20,386 nucleotides of DNA, from contig CABQJB010000015.1 of assembly GCA_902464195.1 (NCBI GenBank), forward strand, positions 1 to 20,386, in the 5' to 3' direction. The stretch's first letter is position 1, and every line of letters starts with the position of its first letter. This DNA is from an uncultured Megasphaera sp. Lineage in GTDB: Bacteria > Bacillota > Negativicutes > Veillonellales > Megasphaeraceae. Below are positions 15,175 through 20,386 of the stretch, in pieces. The notes under the pieces were generated by a model that had not been told where the DNA came from, ran no database searches, and saw nothing but the letters and a program-made list of their open reading frames with translations. Both the position numbers and the translations under genes were made by a program.

Positions 15175-15799
15175 GGAACTGGGGACGATTGCCCATATGG
15201 ACCGCCGCCCCGATTCCATCCGCCTGACCATTCAGGCACACAAAGTATTAGAAGGCACGCAGCTCGGCGACAGCATCGCCGTCAACGGCGTCTGCCTGAC
15301 CGTCACGGATATGACGGACTCGACCTTTTCGGCCGACGTCATGCATGAAACCATGCGCCGCTCGTCGTTCAGCACCATCAAGAGCGGTTCCAAGGTCAAT
15401 CTCGAACGGGCCATGCAGGTCGGCGGCCGCCTGGGTGGCCACATCGTCAGCGGCCACATCGACGGCATCGGCCACGTCGCCCGCATCGCTACCGACGGCA
15501 TTGCCCGGGTCATCACCATTTCCATCCCCAAGGAAATGGAGCCGTTCATCGTCGAAAAAGGCTCAATCACTATCGACGGCATCAGCCTGACCGTCGTATC
15601 CGTCGGCAGCAGCCAATTTTCCGTGTCCATTATTCCTCATACCATGGCCAATACGACCCTCATGGATAAACATCCGGGCGCTATCGTCAACTTGGAAACC
15701 GATGTCATCGGGAAATATGTCCATAGCTTTACAGTCGGTCATCCGTCGTCGGCGTCTTCGGGCCTGACGATGGAAAAACTGCTGGAAAATGGATTTTAA
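15155..15799 (+). CDS. ribE: Riboflavin synthase, alpha subunit type
   Basis: Dismutates two molecules of 6,7-dimethyl-8-ribityllumazine to riboflavin. The 214-residue protein consists of two tandem lumazine-binding barrel domains (about 1-97 and 98-200). Their paired signatures are MFTGIIEELG, VNGVCLTVTD and GGHIVSGHIDG in the first and the weaker EKGSITIDGISLTVV in the second. The ATG at 15155 begins exactly at the family's conserved MFTGI and follows CAGGGAGGG; a start 21 bases earlier would add an unconserved MPTGRAP. It overlaps ribD by 20 bp. Bacillus-type operons have ribBA next; here ribH follows after 30 bp. Confidence 0.96.
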   Translation: MFTGIIEELGTIAHMDRRPDSIRLTIQAHKVLEGTQLGDSIAVNGVCLTVTDMTDSTFSADVMHETMRRSSFSTIKSGSKVNLERAMQVGGRLGGHIVSGHIDGIGHVARIATDGIARVITISIPKEMEPFIVEKGSITIDGISLTVVSVGSSQFSVSIIPHTMANTTLMDKHPGAIVNLETDVIGKYVHSFTVGHPSSASSGLTMEKLLENGF

Positions 15800-15829
15800 G
15801 TATATATTTCAGAATAGGAGTGTTTTACA

Positions 15830-16294
15830 ATGGTACAAGTCAAAGAAGGTAAATTAATCGGTTCTGGTGCGAAGTTCGGCATCGTCGTCGCACGTTTCAA
15901 CGAATTCATCTGCAGCAAGCTCCTCGGCGGCGCTTACGACGCTCTCCATCGTCATGGCGTCGACGACGCAGACATTACGACGGCCTGGGTCCCGGGCGCC
16001 TTTGAAATCCCCCTGATCGCCCAGAAAATGGCAGAATCGGGCAAATACGACGCCGTCATTTGCCTCGGTGCCGTCATCCGCGGCGCTACCAGCCACTATG
16101 ACCTCGTCTGCGGCGAATCGGCCAAAGGCATCGCCCAGGCATCCCTCAAGACGGGCATCCCCATCATGTTCGGCGTCATCACGACAGAAAACATCGAACA
16201 GGCCATCGAACGGGCTGGCACAAAAGCCGGCAACAAAGGCTTCGACGTCGCTACCAGCGCCATCGAAATGGTCAACCTCATCAAAGAATTATAA
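15830..16294 (+). CDS. ribH: 6,7-dimethyl-8-ribityllumazine synthase
   Basis: Condenses the pyrimidinedione from RibD with dihydroxybutanone phosphate, giving the substrate of RibE; forms icosahedral shells in many bacteria. The 154-residue protein carries ARFNEFI, WVPGAFEIPL, CLGAVIRGATSHYD with catalytic His89, and FGVITTENIEQAIERAG. AATAGGAGTG lies upstream of the ATG. It is last in the ribDEH unit and is followed by a long imperfect hairpin. The dihydroxybutanone phosphate it needs must come from a RibB or RibBA encoded elsewhere. Confidence 0.97.
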   Translation: MVQVKEGKLIGSGAKFGIVVARFNEFICSKLLGGAYDALHRHGVDDADITTAWVPGAFEIPLIAQKMAESGKYDAVICLGAVIRGATSHYDLVCGESAKGIAQASLKTGIPIMFGVITTENIEQAIERAGTKAGNKGFDVATSAIEMVNLIKEL

Positions 16295-16310
16295 AAGCAA
16301 GCGAAATCAC

Positions 16311-16354
16311 CAAGGGCTGTCTCTCCAGGCGGATGCTGGGAAAGGCAGCCCTTG
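16311..16354 (+). terminator. Hairpin after ribH
   Basis: CAAGGGCTG (16311-16319) pairs with CAGCCCTTG (16346-16354), and an inner partly paired CTCCAG/CTGGG segment lengthens the stem. The tail CTTTATG lacks a proper T-run, so it may be an inefficient terminator. Confidence 0.5.
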
Positions 16355-16374
16355 CTTTATGAAGAACGGCCGGC

Positions 16375-16403
16375 TGTACTTTGACCGGGGTATATGGTAC
16401 AAT
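16375..16403 (+). promoter_or_regulatory. Candidate extended -10 promoter before the glycosyltransferase
   Basis: TG-G-TACAAT (TACAAT at 16398-16403) is an extended -10; the hexamer 17 bp upstream, TGTACT, is a poor -35. The following ATGTTACATAGCT resembles AATGTAACATAGCT in the def upstream repeat, an intriguing but possibly chance similarity. Confidence 0.4.
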
Positions 16404-16460
16404 GTTACATAGCTATCAATGCGTATCAGATTAAATATTGAGAGAGAAGGAGCGCTGCCC

Positions 16461-17222
16461 ATGAGCTCTTTAGCTATATTGATTTTGACAAAAAATGAAG
16501 AAGACAACATCGTCGACGTCGTGGAAAATGCCAAGAAATGTACACCCGAAGTTCTGGTCATCGACTCTGGGAGTACCGATAAGACCGTAGAACTGGCCAA
16601 AGCCCATGGTGCCCGCGTTTGCTTCCGTGCCTGGACCGACGATTTCGCAGCCCAGCGCAATTTTGCCTTGGAACAGACAACCGCAGACTGGGTGCTGTAT
16701 CTCGATGCCGATGAACGGCTGAATGACGAACTTATTGCGGATATAAAACGCGTCATTGAAAATACGCCCATGGATACACAATATGCCATTACCCGTAAAT
16801 CTGTTGCCTTTGGCGTTACCTTCAATCATGGCGTCCTCGACCCGGATCATGTACGGCGTATGTTCCCGCGGACGACTGTTTCCTGGGTCAATAAAGTCCA
16901 CGAACATCCCGAATGTGATTTGCCGGACAAACGGTTGAAAGGCTATATCGAACATCATACCTATCGTGACTGGCATGAATGGGAAGAAAAACTGTGCTTA
17001 TATACGACGATTTGGGCTGAAGATGCCTATAAACGGGGAAAACGGACTTCGATGCCAGGCATTCTCATGCACAGCATCGGTGGCTTCTTCAAGATGTTCG
17101 TCCTCCGCAAAGGCTTCCTCGATGGAGGTATCGGTTCGTACCTGTGCTGCACTCATTTTTTCTACACCATGTTGAAATATTTGAAATTACATGAGCTGCA
17201 ACGGACTCATCAGAGTAAATAA
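16461..17222 (+). CDS. Family 2 glycosyltransferase, WaaE/KdtX-like (LPS core)
   Basis: Probable sugar transferase of lipopolysaccharide inner-core assembly, acting at the cytoplasmic face of the inner membrane. The 253-residue protein has a GT-A fold: LAILILTKNEEDNIVDVV at the N-terminus, VIDSGSTDKT (33-42) and the nucleotide-sugar/metal motif DADE (82-85). The C-terminal part, with VNKVHEHPE, YRDWHEWEEKL and a hydrophobic tail, is typical of the WaaE/KdtX branch. ATG 16461 is chosen because AAGGAG stands 8 bases before it and the protein then opens on the GT2 beta strand; an upstream ATG at 16419 would add 14 odd residues. It heads a cluster with other surface-sugar genes. Confidence 0.85.
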   Translation: MSSLAILILTKNEEDNIVDVVENAKKCTPEVLVIDSGSTDKTVELAKAHGARVCFRAWTDDFAAQRNFALEQTTADWVLYLDADERLNDELIADIKRVIENTPMDTQYAITRKSVAFGVTFNHGVLDPDHVRRMFPRTTVSWVNKVHEHPECDLPDKRLKGYIEHHTYRDWHEWEEKLCLYTTIWAEDAYKRGKRTSMPGILMHSIGGFFKMFVLRKGFLDGGIGSYLCCTHFFYTMLKYLKLHELQRTHQSK

Positions 17223-17245
17223 ATTTTATGGAGAGGTGATAGTTC

Positions 17246-18352
17246 GTGTTTCTAAAAAAGTTTAGTGTTAAAAATTTCAAAAATTTTAAAAATACTTTTA
17301 CCATTGATTTTTCGGATATCAAGGACTATCACTATAGCACACAATGCCTTTCACAGGGCCTTATCAAAAATGCTATCATTTACGGCAAGAACGCCGTAGG
17401 AAAAACAAATTTTGGGTTAGCTATCGCCGATATTACCTATCATTTAGTGGATAAAAATGGCATTGCGAAATCAATCATTAACTACTGCAACGCCGATGCG
17501 GATTCGGACGTCGTTTCTTTTTCCTACGTTTTCCAACGGGACCACGATGAAATTACTTATAAATATAGCAAGAAGACGGCCAAAGAACTCGTTTCAGAAG
17601 CGTTGTGGCTGAACAATCGATTGGTTTTTTCCTTTGATTACAGCAAGCAGACTGGCGATTTCAGTCACTTGAAAGAATATCAGCTTGATACACTGAACTG
17701 GGAATTTCGCGATAATGGCATTTCTGTTTTACGATACATGGCGAATAATTTACCTCTTGACGGAAAAAATCCTGTCAAAGAAGTCATGAAATTTGTCAGT
17801 GGTATGCTGTGGTTCCGCAGTTTAGGGAATAATAACGAGTTCGTTGGTTTCTCTACTGTTACAGAATCGATGGCAGACTATATCATAAAGAATGGATTTG
17901 TCCATGAATTCGAGGAATTCCTCAATACCTATGGTGTCCATGAAAAAATCTGTGCGGCCGCACAGGCAGATGGCAAAAAAAGCCTGTTTTTCAAGCATAC
18001 ACGTCTCGTGCCTTTTTTTGAGGCTTCTAATGGGACGTGTGCATTACTGACCTTCTTCTATTGGTATAAACAGGCCGAGCATATCAGCTTTTTGTTTATC
18101 GACGAATTTGATGCTTTTTACCATTATGAATTAGCTGAAAAAATCGTTAAATTACTGGAAGAAAAATTCCCAATCCAGACCATCCTGACATCGCATAATA
18201 CAGGCTTACTAAGTAATCGCATCATGCGGCCTGATTGCTATTTCTTACTGCTTCCTGATAAAATCATCTCTCTTGCCAATGCAACGGATAGAGAATTACG
18301 GGAGGGCTACAACTTGGAAAATTTGATGAAGCATGGTGAATTCGATGAATAA
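17246..18352 (+). CDS. AAA/ABC-type ATPase of a probable phage-defence pair
   Basis: A 368-residue OLD/AAA15-like ATPase. The N-terminus MFLKKFSVKNFKNFKNTFTI is the usual 'ligand' beta strand of SMC/RecF-type ATPases. Walker A is GKNAVGKT (47-54), a signature-like SNGTCALL lies at 261-268, Walker B is LFIDEFD (283-289, Asp286-Glu287), and the switch histidine is His317 in TSHNTGLLSNR. Start GTG 17246 follows GGAGAGGTGAT, 23 bp after the glycosyltransferase. Its stop overlaps the next gene by 8 bases. ATPases of this type paired with a TOPRIM protein occur in AbiL, PARIS and related defence systems; I favour an AbiLi-like assignment but cannot separate them by eye. Base composition is lower in GC than the left-hand genes. 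Confidence 0.75.
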   Translation: MFLKKFSVKNFKNFKNTFTIDFSDIKDYHYSTQCLSQGLIKNAIIYGKNAVGKTNFGLAIADITYHLVDKNGIAKSIINYCNADADSDVVSFSYVFQRDHDEITYKYSKKTAKELVSEALWLNNRLVFSFDYSKQTGDFSHLKEYQLDTLNWEFRDNGISVLRYMANNLPLDGKNPVKEVMKFVSGMLWFRSLGNNNEFVGFSTVTESMADYIIKNGFVHEFEEFLNTYGVHEKICAAAQADGKKSLFFKHTRLVPFFEASNGTCALLTFFYWYKQAEHISFLFIDEFDAFYHYELAEKIVKLLEEKFPIQTILTSHNTGLLSNRIMRPDCYFLLLPDKIISLANATDRELREGYNLENLMKHGEFDE

Positions 18353-19079
18353 AAAAGTCTTAGCCATTGTAGAGGGGGAGAAAAAAGAGCCGCAATTATT
18401 GAATCGTTTATTTGATACATATATGTATAGAAAACGTGAAATTGTAGCATATGGGGCCAATATTTATGACCTATATAATAAACTTCTCGATTTTTATGGA
18501 GAAGATTGGAAAGACCTTGATTTTCTCTTATTTTTGAGGGAACAAGAAAAAGATGATGGGAAAAAAACTATTTTTGATGAAGTTTATACGGACATTTTTT
18601 TAGTTTTTGATTTCGATCCACAGGATAATCGCTTTTCTACGAAGGCTATTGGCAGAATGATGAATTACTTTAATGATTCAACCTCATGCGGACGGCTATA
18701 TATTAATTATCCTATGGTAGAATCCTGTATTCATATTACATCTTTTGATGATATGAGTTATTTGTCCAGTAAAATCCGGAAAGACGAGTTGAGCGATTAC
18801 AAGAAAATTGCAAATGAAGAAAGTTGTTGTCCTGATATAACACAATATAATAAAATGACTTTTTCTCAAATCATCCGGCTTAATTTATGGAAAATTGTTT
18901 CTGTATTGGATATAGATAAAAGCAACTTGTCGAGTGATTTATATGATATACTAAGAGAGGTTTTGAAACTTCAAGTAGTATTATGGCAGCAAGAATCGAG
19001 CCTTTACATATTAAATACCTGTCTGTTGTGTATTTATGAATATAATCCGAAAATGATCGAATGGCTGGATCGAAAATAA
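18345..19079 (+). CDS. TOPRIM-like protein (AbiLii/RloB-like), partner of the ATPase
   Basis: A 244-residue protein, probably the effector nuclease of the pair. It shows a TOPRIM-like acidic arrangement: VLAIVEGEKKE with Glu10, then IFLVFDFDPQD with Asp89 and Asp91. A conserved-looking NYPMVES block (121-127) follows, resembling the partner proteins of AbiL/RloB-type systems. The C-terminal half is helical and has no recognised motif. I choose ATG 18345: GGTGA is five bases upstream, and the start overlaps the ATPase stop by 8 bases (ATGAATAA), implying coupled translation. An ATG at 18333 would add four residues. The gene is visibly AT-rich (many ATA, TTA, AAT codons) compared with the housekeeping genes, which suggests acquisition. 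Nuclease activity is inferred, not seen. Confidence 0.65.
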   Translation: MNKKVLAIVEGEKKEPQLLNRLFDTYMYRKREIVAYGANIYDLYNKLLDFYGEDWKDLDFLLFLREQEKDDGKKTIFDEVYTDIFLVFDFDPQDNRFSTKAIGRMMNYFNDSTSCGRLYINYPMVESCIHITSFDDMSYLSSKIRKDELSDYKKIANEESCCPDITQYNKMTFSQIIRLNLWKIVSVLDIDKSNLSSDLYDILREVLKLQVVLWQQESSLYILNTCLLCIYEYNPKMIEWLDRK

Positions 19080-19094
19080 AGGAGAGTAGTAAAA

Positions 19095-20237
19095 ATGCGT
19101 GTGGCTATTTTAGAATCGATTGTCATGCCGGCAGGGCATGAAGTCGAATTTGACCGGATACTGGTCGAAGAATTGAAAAAACAAGGTCATGAACCGGTTT
19201 TTTTTGTGCCTGAAAAATTCCCTTTCAAGCTGGATTATCACTGTGATGTAGATTATCTTGAAGGGGGAGAGGCTATTTCTTATGCTGGCGTCAGTCGTTT
19301 GAAGCGGTTGTGGCTCTCACTTCAGCGAGAACGTCGTCGCATTGCCTGGCTCAACAGTGCTTGTCGGAAAGGTACTGACGGTAAATGCGATGCTGTCATT
19401 GTACCGACGAATAGCTGGCGTGTTATGCGTTCAATCCGTCACAGTATTTTAAAGGATAGTAAAGTTCCTTTTCTATTCATGTTTCACGGCATTATGCCTA
19501 AAGACCGTCAGCGTTTCTGTGATGGCGTTAAAAGTTTAAAGGAATATCCTAATGTACATTTAGGGGCTTTGGGGCTGCAAACTAAATTTCCAGAATTAGC
19601 TGATTGTCCTAATTTTCACACTATCATGGCACCAGTTTATGTTCCTTTTGATTTGCCAGTGACGCCAGAATTCCATGTGCATGATCCTTTGCGCCTTGGC
19701 TTTTTTGGTCAGTATCGTCGGGAAAAAAATCTGGACTTTTTCTTGCAGGTCTTTGTGAAAGCAAAGTTTACGACTCCTGTGACCTTAACTGTACAGGGAG
19801 CTACGGCAACGCAAGTAGATAGTGATGATTTTGAACGGCTGAGAAATGAATATGCGGATTATAAAAATATCCATTTTTTGCATAAGAACCTTTTAGGCAT
19901 AGAATGGCAGAAGGCTATCATGGATATTGACGTCATGCTATTGCCTTACGGGGCGGAACGGTATCGGTATCAGCCAAGTGCCATGCTGTTTACAGCCATT
20001 GGCTATTATAAACCGGTACTCCAGTCTCCGGAAATGAATCCGGAAATCCTGCAGGAATTCCCTGTTGGCGAAGCTGTAAAATTGGACTCTGTAGACGTTT
20101 TTTCAAAGCAATTGGAAAATTTCGTGAATACTTTTGAAGAAAAGAAAGAAACGTATAAACAAGGATTAATAGGGGCTAATAAGAAATACGGCCAGGATAA
20201 ATTAATCCAGCATATTATAAGGATATTTAATTCTTGA
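19095..20237 (+). CDS. GT-B fold glycosyltransferase (group 1/GT4-like)
   Basis: A 380-residue cytoplasmic sugar transferase. The N-terminal half begins MRVAILESIVMPAGHEVEFDR, a GT-B Rossmann start, with FMFHGIMPKDRQRF in the acceptor domain. The C-terminal half has LRLGFFGQYRREKNLDFFLQ, which is the typical GT4 entry to the donor-binding domain, then DIDVMLLPYG and a late YYKPVLQSPE in place of the usual E-x7-E region. AAAGGAGAG precedes the ATG, 15 bp after the TOPRIM gene. It very likely acts in LPS core or other surface glycan assembly along with the GT2 enzyme upstream. Sugar and acceptor cannot be told from sequence. Confidence 0.8.
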   Translation: MRVAILESIVMPAGHEVEFDRILVEELKKQGHEPVFFVPEKFPFKLDYHCDVDYLEGGEAISYAGVSRLKRLWLSLQRERRRIAWLNSACRKGTDGKCDAVIVPTNSWRVMRSIRHSILKDSKVPFLFMFHGIMPKDRQRFCDGVKSLKEYPNVHLGALGLQTKFPELADCPNFHTIMAPVYVPFDLPVTPEFHVHDPLRLGFFGQYRREKNLDFFLQVFVKAKFTTPVTLTVQGATATQVDSDDFERLRNEYADYKNIHFLHKNLLGIEWQKAIMDIDVMLLPYGAERYRYQPSAMLFTAIGYYKPVLQSPEMNPEILQEFPVGEAVKLDSVDVFSKQLENFVNTFEEKKETYKQGLIGANKKYGQDKLIQHIIRIFNS

Positions 20238-20386
20238 TGAGATTCGTTGATGACAAAAGGGGCCTTGAAGTGATTTTATTAGCAATTCCTGATTCTCTAA
20301 AGTATTTTGCAGACAGCTTCGAAGAGTCTTTTCGTGATATAGGGTTATCTGTGTTTATTTTTTTTACTTATAATAAAAATATTATT
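20237..20386 (+). CDS. 5' end of an unidentified gene (runs off right edge)
   Basis: An ATG overlapping the glycosyltransferase stop (TGATG) opens a frame with 50 codons and no stop up to the window edge. Its peptide MRFVDDKRGLEVILLAIPDS contains VILLAIPDS, a hydrophobic strand like those opening GT-B sugar transferases. A GTG at 20270 with AAAAGGGG upstream is an alternative start. Given the cluster, another glycosyltransferase is possible, but too little is visible. Confidence 0.55.
   Translation, partial: MRFVDDKRGLEVILLAIPDSLKYFADSFEESFRDIGLSVFIFFTYNKNII

Overview
The window looks like a chromosomal segment of a Negativicutes bacterium (a diderm Firmicute); a Megasphaera or Veillonellaceae-type genome is my best guess, but this is inference and not a species call. 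Three things point that way. The housekeeping order priA-def-fmt-rsmB-rlmN-stp-prkC-rsgA-rpe is the classical Firmicutes arrangement. The riboswitches and Shine-Dalgarno sites are Firmicutes-like. The right end carries sugar-transferase genes of the LPS-core type, expected only in an outer-membrane organism.

Layout, left to right. (1) 1-563: the 5' part of an unrecognised minus-strand gene that runs off the left edge, divergent from metK. (2) 651-2110: promoter, SAM-I (S-box) riboswitch, attenuator and metK, then a strong stem-loop. (3) 2272-4629: priA, read from a TTG start. (4) 4630-5585: almost 1 kb without a gene, breaking the usual priA-def junction. It holds a cluster of palindromes and then a 358-bp element with terminal inverted repeats and no transposase. 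The element is flanked by perfect 122-bp direct repeats, and the duplicated segment carries the likely def promoter. (5) 5586-9442: def-fmt, rsmB-rlmN (translation start processing and rRNA methylation). (6) 9439-13753: stp-prkC-rsgA-rpe (Ser/Thr phosphatase and PASTA kinase pair, ribosome GTPase, pentose-phosphate epimerase). (7) 13758-16294: FMN riboswitch with attenuator controlling ribD-ribE-ribH; ribBA is missing from its usual place. (8) 16375-20386: a WaaE-like family 2 glycosyltransferase, an AAA/ABC-type ATPase overlapping a TOPRIM-like protein (a likely phage-defence pair), a GT-B glycosyltransferase and the start of another gene.

The left 16 kb is conserved core metabolism and translation. 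The accessory material is the palindrome/element block at 4.7-5.4 kb and the AT-rich ATPase/TOPRIM pair at 17.2-19.1 kb. The two most interesting items are the non-autonomous element with its unusually long target duplication, and the defence-like pair inside the surface-sugar gene cluster. No tRNA, rRNA, CRISPR array or transposase gene was found.
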